This document shows positions 10,893-21,600 of a DNA stretch of 36,919 nt, in pieces. The first letter of the stretch is position 1, and every line of letters begins with the position of its first letter. The notes under the pieces were generated by a model that had not been told where the DNA came from, did not search any database, and was given only the letters and a program-made list of their open reading frames with translations. Location of the stretch: the NCBI GenBank assembly GCA_027596075.1, contig JADGJC010000337.1, positions 1 to 36,919 on the forward strand. The letters are read 5' to 3'. Source of the stretch: Rhizophlyctis rosea (Eukaryota; Chytridiomycota; Chytridiomycetes; Rhizophlyctidales; Rhizophlyctidaceae). Made by a program: the position numbers and the translations under genes.

Positions 10893-12782
10893 TCATCTCC
10901 GGGGCTTACCGCCACCCCCCTTCTTCGCCGTCTTGGCGCTCCCACCCGCTTTCTTCTTGTCCTTTCCACCATCGTCCGTTGCCTGTTATATGGATTAGCA
11001 ATGCATCTCTCTTTCAATGCCACGTTTGCGCAACCCGCACCTTCCGCTTCGCCGGTGTCGACGATGACGATGACGGATCCTTGGGCATGACTTTGAAGAA
11101 CCCGTCTAACCGTCCTTGAGTGGCGGTCGTCAAAAACTTGGCGAGTTTTTGGGTTGATTTCCGGATACGATCCTCGCTGTTCAAGGTGATGAGTATCACT
11201 GCTGTAGCTAAAGTGATGGGCGGTCCACTGTTCCACACGACTTACTTGAAGTTCTTCTCGTTCACTAAAAACTCAACCAATCCTTCTTCATCAGGATTCT
11301 CCCACTTGAGCTGGTAAGCGCAAAAGTCAGTATTCCTCTCCTCCGGTCAAAGCAAGATCCGTGACCAACAAACTCCCGACGCACATCAATTCCTTCGGGA
11401 TCCAAGACGTCCGGCTTCTTGAAGAGCTCTCGTGCTTCTTTGTAGGGCCAATCGGCGGGTATTGGGTACTTTTTAGGGTCAAGAGATTTGAGGACATTCT
11501 CCAGGCATTTGTGTTCCTTGATGAGAGTCACAGCGCGCTGTGGCCCGATTCCTTTGATTGAGTCGCAGTAATCACAGCCCAAGAGGATGCAGAGGTCAAT
11601 AAACTATACGACCATTTCAGGATAGGTAGGTGAGGACGAAAATCGTTGAGATTGGGAGAACGTGCCCCAAAAGTACAATCATACCTGATCCATATCCATG
11701 TCAAGCCCTTGCAACGCCCTTTCAAGGCTCATCTCCGCAATGGGCATTTTGCGCGCTTCACTGAAAGTCAGATGCCGTAGGAGGACCGGTGATCCGAATG
11801 TCAGGGTGTCCATATCTTCTGAGCCAGCAGCGTACACCTGAAGAGACCATCAGTATCGCTGGTCCAAGTAACATAGTCATAGTTGACCAGAGCAGCACCT
11901 TTCCAGCCTTTGCCAAAGCGGCGCATTGGGCTTCTGCTTCGGATGGTGCCTGCTTATACTGTCAATCAAATGTTCTTTGCACGGTGACGGCATCGTGGTG
12001 AGTATGGTTACTCGCCTCAACATAGGGGATCCCCATCAACTTCAACAACCTCCGACATTCTTCGTTGTGCTCTTTTGTGACTTTGACTGTTCTTCGACTA
12101 AATTTGTCAAAGTTCTCGGTGTCACCTTGGATTGATAATGGTCAGCCTCATCGGATATGCCCATGATAATGGTCAGCCTCATCCGGTGCCCAGTACCTTC
12201 TTCTGTTGCTGCTTCAGCCGCTGTTTGAGCTTCCGCTCTCCTTTCGCCACGTTTTTTCAACTGCCATGGCATTTCGTAAGTTTGTGATCCAACTTTGTAT
12301 GCTTCACGTCGTGCGCTCCTCTGCATACCTCATCTGACTTTAGAGTTGGCGGCTTGCCATCAAATACGTATACAGGCTTGATCCCATTTTCTACCATTCG
12401 AACGGTGCGGTAAAAGAGGCCCATCAAATGACTGAATATGCAATTGTTAGGTCAGTCATGTATAAATAACAATACAGTTCAGCATGTAGTCACCTTGTTG
12501 TTTCACCAGCTTCGTTAGTCAGCTGCATGCCGTCTTGCTGTCGCACGGCAATAAGGAACTGATAGATTGACATAGATGCATCGATGGCAACTTTGCGTCC
12601 AAAGTAGTTCTTGATTTCATTATTTCGCAAGGCGAGTGCGGCGTTGTCGCCAATGACTTTGCTTAAACCTGCAGTGCGTAAATGGCCATCAGCATTACGA
12701 CGTCTTACATACCGGAAGAAGGGGAGGAGAGACGAATGCATTGCCGGAATTAGACTCTGTAGCGCATACCTTTAATACCCAT
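10893..12782 (-). CDS. FEN1: Flap endonuclease 1 (FEN1/RAD27)
   Basis: Eleven exons in transcription order: 12770-12782, 12494-12668, 12329-12431, 12197-12260, 12016-12125, 11899-11949, 11685-11837, 11385-11603, 11246-11310, 11041-11176, 10893-10982. All phases agree and total 392 residues (human 380). The start MGIKGL is conserved. The metal-binding acidic residues are all present: D34 (AIDASM), D87 (VFDGK), E159/E161 (SEAEA), D180/D182 (EDMD) and D234 (GCDYC). The helix-hairpin-helix reads [10 protein letters not shown], and a PCNA-binding box (QGRLDGFF) lies at 338-345, followed by a basic Lys-rich tail. FEN1 removes 5' flaps in Okazaki-fragment maturation and long-patch repair in the nucleus. 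The intron after exon 5 appears to use a GC donor. It diverges from the karyopherin-like gene with about 508 bp between start codons. Confidence 0.96.
12134..12189. repeat. 31-bp offset tandem duplication in a FEN1 intron
   Basis: The block GATAATGGTCAGCCTCATC occurs at 12134 and again at 12165 inside the intron between FEN1 exons 4 and 5 (12126-12196). The duplication fills most of the 71-nt intron and leaves the splice sites untouched. Confidence 0.85.
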
Positions 12783-13290
12783 ACTAGAAAATTCACTTTG
12801 CGTGGGACAAGTTGTTTGCGACTGCGCTGATTTGGAGCTGGACGTGGTAGAGGGACAACCTCAGAAAGTACAAGTGCTGCTAGTTGGGAAGGATTAGTCA
12901 GTGAGACCAAGCAAGCCAGTTGGCACGTCAATAGCACCTACCGGAGTCGAGAGTAAGAACAAGATTGCCGTAAGGTCTTGTTATGTTTGTGTGGTCTAAA
13001 TTCACAGATGAGTGCGAAGTGGGAAGGAAGGAAGAACTTTAGCGGAGAAACCATTGACCTGTCAAATGCGTCCGACAGAGCAGACATACCTGCTGCGCCA
13101 TTTCCAAAGTGTCACCCCCGTGGGACGGTGACTGGACTGGGTTCCCCCCCCTTTCCCACAAGTTATTTTTATCCACAGTACGATCGCTAAAACCATCTGC
13201 AAGCCCATCAACAACGTGGGAAAAGGCAAAGCTCATCTCGCTCAACACTAGCCGATTTTCACATACAAAAACTACAAAGCGACTCACAAG
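12783..13290. promoter_or_regulatory. Shared divergent promoter region
   Basis: The 508 bp between the start codons of FEN1 (minus) and the karyopherin-like gene (plus) must hold both promoters and 5' untranslated regions. I see no MCB-type ACGCGT element or other named site. That it acts bidirectionally is inferred from the layout only. Confidence 0.4.
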
Positions 13291-16138
13291 ATGTGGAACC
13301 AAGTGAGTACGGAGACGTGGTCGCGATGTGCTGAGGAGGTGGGGCAAGGAGCCGTGGGAAAGTTGGGAAGGTCTGGACGAACGAGGAGAGAGGGTCTACT
13401 GCCCGTGAAACAGAACGAAGGCATCGCCTCTACTTATGTGAAAACCATCTGAAGGTCTACAACGCCCGAATAGGCACTTTTGCATGAGCTTACCTCTCGC
13501 TTCCCACATGTTTTCCAGCTGCCGGCGGCTTCTCCTGCGGCGGAGGGGTTCACAGACGCTGCTGCTCATCCGTCATCGTCTGAAAATTACCCAAGCTTGG
13601 CGCAAGCAAACCCAGCCAGCTTACAAATCTTACGTGAGAGACCTTCCAAGACGGGCGACAGCGATGACGACGATGAAAAAGCTAAGAAAAGTCATCGAAA
13701 ACTGCCCGTGGACGACGGAGAGGAGAAAAGCAACATCAAGTCTCGCCGCCGTTTCCAGAAAGACGTCAATGCGCTCGTGAACGAGCTTTCCGCCAAAGTC
13801 AGTGCGGTTGGCATGGACAAGGAAGGACCTCTTACGTTTGACCCGCATTACGACCCGGAGGCGATTGCAAATTGGGTAGGATTGCGGTACCACACCAGCA
13901 CCAATCACAATACTCAAGATTCAAGATGTCAATATAGATACAAGAGCACGGCTCTGCCTGGAAGACTGCAATTGCCAGTGATGACAATAACAATCAATAC
14001 AACGCAATGAAATCTCTCAGGGATTTCATCGAAGCCGGTAATGGGATAGTTGACAACTGCTTCAATACCAATCTTAGCTGACCAAGCTTGGTTGCCAGAT
14101 TTTCCAAACCATACCCAGAAAGTACTCGACGCGGGATTGATGCCCTTCTTCGAACGATTTCTCAGTCCTGGCGTCTTCGAGAAAGTTCTGGTACCAAATC
14201 CGTTTGAAGTCTTATGCTGCTTTTCACCGCGTAGGATTGAACTCCCTGCTGTTTCAGAACGAAACTCTGCGCATCTTCATCGACATCTCGGGTACTTATT
14301 CAAGATAAAAGTCCTTTTCAGTAATTTTGCATTTCATTCGCTAAACTTGGCGACACTTCAGCTGGACCGCCTGAACACACGGAGTCCGTGGTGAAAGCCG
14401 GCTATCTCCCCCGATTCATCGAAGTCCACGATCAATGCAGCTCATACACGACGAAGAGATATGTAATGTTCGATCCTGTTGGTGTTCCCAGCTCTTTTGA
14501 GACATTCTGACGGAAACTCTTTTTCTCAGGCAATCAGGGGTAAGAGTTTGTGCTCTCAAGGACATCCAGAACAGAGCGCAAGGCTGACTGACCTACTGGT
14601 GAAGTGATGAGCAACATCGCTTTCGACAGACTTGAATTTCGCGACATGCTGCTCGATTTGAACATTGACCGGAGTTTGGTAACGACACTGGCCAATGTGA
14701 GCCCTCAAAACGAAACAGCCGACGACGCCATGTCCGCCTTGGTCATACTGACTCAACACGACAAGCTGGACTTCAACAAAGTAGTTGATTATGTCCTGAC
14801 TCGCACCATTGGAAACTGATGCTAAATCTCGCAGTGTCCAATGCTACTTGCCAGCCTACCGGGCATGATGGAACGTTGGAACTGGAACGACAAAACCCGT
14901 CTCCACCTGTGCCACGTGTTCGATCATGTCATGGCACAAGGAATTGCGAAAGATGAACGCGTGGACAGCATCGTTCTGGTCGACCCATTCTTGTGCAACA
15001 GGCTTCTGGGCATCCTCGAGTGTGTAAAATTAGACCTATCAGCGCAAACGCCAAGACTGACTATTTGTTCATAGAATGGCATGCGATCCTCGAAACGGCC
15101 TCCCGATCAAGCCTGTTCTGTCCGCGATGGTGAACATTACAAACGGATCACCGCCACTTCTTGAGGTACGTTCGATTGAGATGCCGATTTGGTCAATCAA
15201 GACTAATCATAACTGCAGAGGCTCTTGACTGCCGGCCTTCTGAAGAAGATCACCAGGTTCATCTATACGCCGGACCAAAACAGGAACTCGACCTTCGCGC
15301 TTATCGTACTCCAAAACATCATTCGGTACAAGAAGGTGCTCCATGAAGTGTGCCGGCAAGACTTGCTCGCAGCTGTGGTCGGCATTGCCAGCCAAGAGTA
15401 CTTCCGTTCGGCACGGACGCAGGCTTGCATTGCGCTTGCGACCGCCGCTGCCATGAAGGACGCCGACGTTACAAAGTGGGTCGTGAGCCCGTGAGGCCAA
15501 TCAAAGACGCCTATGTGTTCTTGGTTCCAATGGTCTTTGCATGCAGATACCTTCTCGACCTCGGCGCCGCGCCGGCACTCATTGAGTACATCGATGTCGC
15601 ACTGGGAAACAACGACTACAAGACCGCGCTGAAGCTCCTGAACGGCATCTGGGACCTGCTGGAGAGTGGCGACACTTTCAACAAGGCCAAGTCCAAAAGC
15701 GGTCACCCTGACGTCCGCAACCCGTTCGTTTTCCGCATCCTGGAAGACGGCAAACTCTTGAATGTGCTGTTCGACCAGTACATGAAGCAGGCTGGGAAGA
15801 AGAACCTGGAGGACATTGAGATTGTTGGGGAGGTCGAGGACGAAGATGTCAGCTCGGACAGCAGCGTGGAGGATGCGGCGGCGAAGAAAAGGAAGGCAGG
15901 GAAAGCTGGTGGTGGTGATGGCGTTGGTGGTGCCGAGGAGAAGGAGAACGATGCCGCTGCTGCTGTTGTCAACCCGAGGCAGCAGGTCGTGGATCGGATC
16001 AAGGGGCTGACCAATCGGTGGTTCCGTCCACAGATTGAGACGGCCAAGGCGAAGATTTCGGAGGAGTTGGCTGCGCAGTATGGGTTGCAGTTGGATCAGC
16101 TGGCTGAGGGGTTGGATGAGATGGCGGGGTTCAACTGA
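13291..16138 (+). CDS. Highly derived importin-alpha (karyopherin alpha)-like ARM-repeat protein
   Basis: Twelve exons with consistent phases: 13291-13302, 13519-13886, 13979-14037, 14078-14164, 14235-14291, 14362-14462, 14530-14539, 14605-14792, 14835-15019, 15075-15165, 15219-15475, 15547-16138, giving about 668 residues (usual importin alpha about 530). The start MWNQ precedes an acidic and basic disordered N-terminus with a KSRRRF patch where an importin-beta-binding domain would sit. ARM-type repeats follow: DDNNNQYNAMKSLRDF, HTQKVLDAGLMPFF, PEHTESVVKAGYLPRF, YAIRVMSNIA, SAMVNITNG. The order and spacing follow importin alpha, which carries nuclear-signal cargo with importin beta. The conserved Trp/Asn ladder that grips cargo is mostly replaced, and the C-terminus is an acidic/Lys-rich extension. 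Two introns use a GTCCTG donor, one exon is 10 nt and one intron 40 nt, so parts need transcript proof. Confidence 0.65.
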
Positions 16139-16931
16139 GCGGTGTTGCCCGAATCGTTGATGACGCGATTGGGTTTGGTTGCTTTACGCCGCAGGACTTG
16201 GTCCGGGTGTGTTGGAGGATTTCGGTTGTATGATACCTTTTCGCTTGTTATCTTTGCTTCATTGTACAGAAAATTGCAAGGACGTGTCCGTTTGCTGTCA
16301 TGTTCTCCCTTTGCTCGAAAAATGTATAGCTCGGTAGTAATATATTGCATGTTATGAAATAAGGCCGGTCTTTGAGTGTCTTGTGAATTGTTGAATACTT
16401 GCAGTTGTGGAATGATGATAGGTCCTATATAGGACGGCAGAACCATATCTATGCCCGTACACACCATATCTTTCACATCAATGATACTACAATGGAGACC
16501 AATAAGAGGATAAAGAAAATCCGGAAGAAAGGCTTGGTATTATTAGTCGGCCCAAGATTCACGGCAACATATAAATGATCCATCGTGTCCCTTGCAAAGC
16601 ACAGGCTCTACTCAACCAACCTACATACACCCCGCACTGCACCAACCCACCCAAGATCCTACATGCGCAAAAGTAATGAACAAAAAACAGCAAAAAAAGA
16701 AAAGAAAGGATGATACAAAACAAGAAAACGATGAAAAGCCCCGACTCATTGCAACAAAATCTAAGCAAAAAAACCACCATCTTCAACCACTCCATCCTCC
16801 TCCCCAAAATACTCTCCACCCCCCCCCCAAACCCCCCAAACCCCCCCCCCCCCAGACCCCCACCCCCCCCCCCCAAAGGGCCCCAAACACAACCCCCCCC
16901 CACCCCCCCCACCCCACCCCCAATAACACAC
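16139..16931. other. Intergenic, poly-C-rich toward the assembly gap
   Basis: 16139-16780 is the convergent 3' region between two genes, A/T-rich in the middle, with no gene seen. From about 16800 the plus strand becomes almost pure C with occasional A (runs of ten or more C) up to the N run. Open frames here are proline or glycine artefacts of composition. Confidence 0.6.
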
Positions 16932-16941
16932 NNNNNNNNNN
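16932..16941. other. Assembly gap (ten Ns)
   Basis: Ten consecutive Ns within a C-homopolymer region. The true sequence and length are unknown. Confidence 0.99.
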
Positions 16942-16991
16942 GGCCCTTGCCCCTCCCACCTCTTCCACCACCCCACCCCCCACCCCAACCC

Positions 16992-19407
16992 TCAATCCCG
17001 CCACCCCCTCGTCCCCCTACCACCCCTCTCATTCTGCCCATCAACCTCCGCCCCGTCCTCCTCCCACTCCCTTCCCCTTTTCTCCGTCCTCCCAACACCA
17101 CCCCGAAAACTCCCCTCATCGTCCACAAACCCATCCGGAGCCTCACTCCCTCCCCGGCGCCAACCGCGACCGATGGACTCCCGATCGACCGGCGATGCAG
17201 AACGTGCACTATGACGCCGTCGCGGCAAGGACGAAGCACTTCGAGACCGTACACGCCGCTGTTGTCGTCCCTCCTCCCTCTCCATATGCATCCTGTGATT
17301 CTCCCGCAACAACCACCTAAACTCCCCAAACATCTGCTGAACAGCCGATCCCATAGACCGCATCTCCCCCAACCGCGCATTCAACTCCCGCCTCCGTGCA
17401 ATATCCATATCGTCCACCATCCGACGCAACGCAAAGATGTACTCGTCGACCGTCGGACTGGCTTCCGGTTCGTTTTCGTTCCCCCATTCGGAAGCGTCAT
17501 CCCCCCCCCCCCCCCCCAACCCCACCACACCCCCAAACCCCCCCCCCCCCCCCACGGACAAACACCACCCCCCACACCCCCCCCCCCCCCCCCCCACCCC
17601 CAACCACACCCCCCCCCCCCCCATCATCACCCCAATCCCCTCCCCCGTCCCCATCTTCATCTCCAACCCCCATCCTCCTCCCCCGCCCAACAAGCACACC
17701 ATCCTCCTCGCCTCCACCACCAACATCCTCCCACTCCCAGTATGGAGTCATAATCCCGCCCCTCCCCGGAGCTTGAAGGCGATACCGCGAACGGGACCAC
17801 GCTGAGTACGCTTCATCAAGTGGGTGGTGAACCGGGCGATCTTGTGACGGAGACGCTGGGAAGCGATGATGGCGACTTCGTCGGCGATCTTCTTGTTGGT
17901 CCGGAAGTCGAGAATGAGGTGGTCCGCTGCGTTCATACCCGTCAAGCCGCTCCAACCGCTCGAGATTAACCGGATATCCCTCCCTGTATACAATCTCCTG
18001 ACTGCGCCTTCTGCGTCCCACAGACCTGTCTCGCTCGCCGCGAGGGGGACGGTCGTCTCGGTCGAGGGAGTCGTGGCTGTCCAAATCGTGCCGCTGTTGT
18101 GTGTACGTTGCATTTGTCAAAATGCTTTGTCGGTCTCGAGTATCAGGACGAAGAAGACGGTCGATGCGTGAAGGTTGCTTCATGACCGCGCGCACTTCAT
18201 GCCGAGGATCTTCAATTTCATTTTCTGCATCAACCATTGCTTCTGAATCCTCGAAAAGTCGTCCCTTCCCCTTTGCCCTCCTCCGACTCCCATACCCGCG
18301 ATGCTCATCCACTCCATCTTCACACGTCCCACTCCCATACCCCGAATGCTCATCCACCTCATCATCATACAACCCATCCAAACACAGTGCAACAACATGC
18401 GCCTCCAAAGCAAAACACTTCGCGAAGAAACCAATACGTTTGGTAAAGGATGATGCAGAAAAGATGAACTGGCTATTCGCGGGAGCCGACCTGATGGAGG
18501 ACGATACAAAAAGCAAAATCATGTCAGCGATGTCGCCAAGAAAAAACTCATCCAGGATGAAAGCCAAAAAAGAAAAAAAGAACAGGAATGCAACAGAAAA
18601 TGTCCGCATCTCGATGTAAAAAAACTCACCTCCTCAACTCCAAAACCTCCCTCCAAAGCCCCGCATCAGCATCCAAATCCAACATCTCCTCCACCCCATC
18701 TCCCCCATCAAACACACAACACCGCACGTTCTCAATACTAATATTGCCCCGCCTAATCATTTCCAGAACCTTCCACGCACTCCCCACAACAACCTTCGTA
18801 ACAATTTCAACCCCGCTCTCATATTCATCCAAATCATCCAAAAGTTCCGCGTTAACATCAACCTCTTTCCCAACTCCGTCGAGCAGCAAATCCACAACCC
18901 TCTGCCCAGCTTCATCGGAAGGCACCACCCACACAGCTTGTATAACCCGCGCGCTGCAATTGATTTTGCTCAAGACCGCAATCGCAAAGGTCACAAGCTT
19001 TGGCGTCTCGTCGTGGGTTTGGACGATGAGGTTGGTGGTGCGGTGGGCGAGGGGGATGGGAAGGGCGAGACGGTGGAGTTTGGATGGGTGGTGGAAGCCC
19101 ATGGAATGCAGACCTTTGATGATGTCGCCGCGTACGGGGACGTCTTCGAATTGTGAGATGGATGTGAGGTTGGTGGGTAGGGTGAAGTAATTATCTCCCG
19201 CCTCTGCTTCTGCCTCGCGCATTCGAGTAACTATCCCCAGAAGTTGTGTCCTGTTTGGAAGGTGAATAAAATTGAGTCGATGAGTCATTCAGAATTCCGG
19301 ATTGGGATGATTTCACGCCAATACTCACGCGAACTCAGTAGCGTACTCCGACTCGACGAACCTCAACTTTACATCCTGCACATTCGATGGGAGCCGAACA
19401 GTGCATC
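16992..19407 (-). CDS. Degenerate DEAD-box (Dbp5/DDX19-like) protein with RS-rich and coiled-coil tail
   Basis: Exons 19329-19407 (5' end unresolved), 18630-19250 and 18490 downward are joined with matching phases. The second exon aligns along the RecA1 domain of Dbp5-type helicases: a Q-motif region (FEDVP, GLHSMGF, PSKL), ALPIPLA, then NLIVQ. The Walker A AQSGTGKT is replaced by [14 protein letters not shown] by PSDEAG, TPG by GSA and DEAD by FDGG. The third exon keeps only SAS for SAT of motif III (QFIFSAS) and has no RecA2 domain. It then runs into Asp/Arg-rich repeats, an RS-like basic region, Gly-rich low complexity at poly-G, and a helical block ([13 protein letters not shown], then [12 protein letters not shown]) with an RSRSAS tail. 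Active relatives remodel mRNPs at the nuclear pore; this cannot hydrolyse ATP. The frame across poly-G (17508-17640) is unreliable. Confidence 0.6.
17508..17640. repeat. C-homopolymer low-complexity tract
   Basis: Runs of 9-17 C with scattered A and T on the plus strand. On the minus strand they encode a Gly tract inside the DEAD-like gene. Whether the frame continues (DDASEWGN) or stops at TGA depends on the exact number of bases in the last run, so this part of the assembly decides the length of the protein. Confidence 0.85.
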
Positions 19408-19682
19408 CTATATGGGTGACGAGAGAAGCAAGGTAGCAAAGTATGTCAGCAAAGATCTCCCAAAATAGATATGTACCCCCCTCCCCCCCGTTTCTCTTTT
19501 TCCCCTCTCCCCGCGGCCACTCAACCAATACAGAAGAAAACATTCCTCGAGGTGTAGATGGAACGCCGTGCGTCTTGCCACATAAAAAGCCGAGGCACGC
19601 ATCCGACCGATCCACCAACACCTCCCCCCTGGTTAGTCGATACCACCATTTCCGCTGACGTAATGTGTGCAAAGCCGCAAAG

Positions 19683-19806
19683 AAACAAGTCGCAAGAAGC
19701 ACCAAGTGTCGTGCTTTCCAAAGATGGGCATCTGATCACCAAAGAAACAAATCGCAAGAAGCACCAAGTGTCGTGCTTTCCCATAACGGACATCTGATAC
19801 TCGTCG
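19683..19806. repeat. 62-bp direct repeat carrying a small hairpin, two copies
   Basis: Copies start at 19683 and 19745. Each holds GCACCAAGTGTCGTGC, which on the minus strand reads AGCACGACACTTGGTGCT with 5-6 bp inverted arms. The same core, in the opposite orientation and also twice at 62-bp spacing, occurs at 35381-35504. It lies between the DEAD-like gene and the next gene, outside supported exons. Confidence 0.8.
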
Positions 19807-19862
19807 GAACCATCGCCGCCACCGCCGTCGCCGTCAAAGTAACATGCTGACTTCCTACTATG

Positions 19863-20971
19863 TCATGACAACCCGGGCTCACCATCACTGCTCTCATACG
19901 TCTTCCTTGCATCAATCGTATGGGCCAGACGAATAATGGCAGGTTCGGTTTGATCGTATGCGATGACGTACGCGCCACCCTGACGTGATGAAAACTTAAA
20001 ATTAGCGGGATGAAAGTAGCTGCATGACTACTGAGCCAACGATGGCCAACCCTTACGTTGTGCAGTAGAAATGACACCACCACATGGAAACATTGCCATT
20101 GCGTCAACTCCGACGTTCTCACGAGCAACATTGCTTTCTTGTGGTCGTCCGCAGTCGAAGGTGCACGCTGCGAGAATGTATCTCCCTGGGGAAGGCGAGA
20201 CAAGGGAAGGAAAGTAGATCAGAACTGTGTTGACTCTACATGGTTATGAAACCATTCTTGGGAGAACTCACCAGTTCGGAGTCACCGCCACTCCACACAG
20301 AACGGTCGCGACTATCACTACGCATATCTCGAACGGATACTTCTGACTCGTTGTCACTGTAAATCAACAAGTGTAAGGGTGTAGGCCTGTGCGTGATGCT
20401 AGTCAGCGATCCATGATGACTTACCACCTTTCCAAAGCGTCAACGTCATCGCTCGTCCCAACAGTATCAGGTTCGGCCGCCTGCAGAGCGGAAAATGACG
20501 ATGATTGTCAGAACGGAGCCTGTTTGTTTTGAATATATTCAAGCAGCATGTTGGCGTTACTCACCTGAGTGGCAACACTCAGTTGCTGAAGCACTGCATG
20601 TGGAGACCTCGATGTCGAAGCAGTTTGTGCGTTTCGCGACTCTGTTGGAGCTTCGGGATTCCAGACTGGCAGTTGCTGTTCTGATCGTGCGGGTTGCAAG
20701 CGGATGGACTTGTCCCTGAAAGTTTTGAAGTGATCTGAAAGTCGAAAGATACGTTAGATTGGCGCTGCCTGAGCGCAAGCCTATTGGCAACAAGGCGGGA
20801 CATACCCAACACCTTCCCCACATCCTTCACGTCCTTTAGCACCACATTCCCTTGTCCACGGGTCACATCGAATTGCTCTACTGGTGCTGTTTTTGTGATG
20901 AAGTGGTGTAGCGCTTCGGCGTCTGCGGAAACTGGGCCGGCTACGTTCACAATTCTGTCGCTTTGTGACAT
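19863..20971 (-). CDS. Six-exon protein, possible RRM-like N-terminus
   Basis: Exons in order 20806-20971, 20565-20734, 20425-20480, 20272-20356, 20057-20185 and 19863-19979 have consistent phases and give 240 residues. The N-terminus reads IVNVAGPVSADAEAL then FDVTRGQGNVVLKDV, with the strand-helix-strand spacing of a short RNA-recognition motif, but without classical RNP aromatic residues. The middle is polar and acidic (Ser/Asp/Arg-rich, RDMRSDSRDRS), probably disordered. The C-terminal part is helical and more conserved-looking (TQWQCFHVVVSFLLHN, then AYVIAYD and IIRLAHTID). I cannot name the family, and the RRM reading is an inference from pattern only. Splice sites are good throughout. 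Confidence 0.6.
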
Positions 20972-21444
20972 TATGTTGTGTAGTTAAAGTCAAAGGATGA
21001 TACGGGGTCGAGTGTTTTAGAGAGGGTAGGCTTCTCAGACTCACCCAAATAGGTAGCACAGTGAATAAGCCAAAACAGATTTCTCCGATTGTCGACGGGA
21101 GTGTGACAAAAAAAGGTGACTGGCAGTGTTCTGGTGCTCGAAAATACCAGGTATTTTCAAAATCAAAAAGAGGGGAAATTGTGCAGTCCGGACAGCCCCA
21201 AGGATCGGACATCAATTTGACCCATTTTGTGCATATAACATTTTCAAGCCACCTCAGCCCCACAAGCCGGATGACTCATTATGCATCGCGCTCGAATCCA
21301 AGGACCGTCTGGCATGTCAATCTCATAATTCTCATCCCATCTTGTTCTCTTCCTTTCCTTCCCTCCTCACTCTCGCACCCGATCTCATTCGCCCTTCCAT
21401 CGAAGTTTCAAGACCACCTTTCCGAATGGGCCGAACAAGTTGTC
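20972..21444. other. Upstream region, no gene
   Basis: This holds the promoter of the six-exon minus-strand gene. Both strands have open frames, but they are composition artefacts or run into the hairpin elements to the right. Nothing else was seen. Confidence 0.4.
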
Positions 21445-21500
21445 GATACTTGGCAGGAGCAGTGCCTCTCGTGCGCACGCTGCCTAGCCATGATACGTCA
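21445..21500 (+). repeat. Hairpin element, copy A
   Basis: Begins GATACTTGGCAGGAG and ends CTGCCTAGCCATGATACG. The outer arms CTTGGCAG and CTGCCTAG pair with one mismatch. The inner part (GCAGTGC ... GCACGCTGC) pairs imperfectly. First of four copies in this intergenic region. Confidence 0.85.
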
Positions 21501-21538
21501 CAACTCGAACTCTCCGCTTCGCATACAAAACCGTCGAG

Positions 21539-21600
21539 TGATACTTGGCAGGAGTGGTGCCCACATTGCGTCGCACCACTGCCTAGCCATGAGAAATCAC
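21539..21600 (+). repeat. Hairpin element, copy B
   Basis: Same conserved ends as copy A (TGATACTTGGCAGGAG and CTGCCTAGCCATGA). The inner stem here is GTGGTGC against GCACCAC, a perfect 7-bp pairing whose sequence differs from the other copies. Confidence 0.88.

Noticed and set aside
14165..14234. One-base frameshift in the karyopherin-like gene
   Set aside because: A 70-nt intron (GTCCTG..TAG) restores the frame and gives the ARM spacing expected from importin alpha, so a frameshift is not needed, although the donor is weak.
17497..17726. Programmed frameshift at poly-G in the DEAD-like gene
   Set aside because: Homopolymer length error next to an assembly gap is the simpler explanation.
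16592..17805. Long proline-rich open frames on the plus strand
   Set aside because: They are products of poly-C composition and the N gap. The minus strand carries the spliced frame with recognisable helical segments.
21539..21600. Resemblance of the hairpin element start (ATACTT..GGCAGG) to the 5' end of U1 snRNA
   Set aside because: The ACCTG 5'-splice-site-pairing segment is missing, the similarity ends after about 15 bases, and no Sm site or further U1 stems follow.
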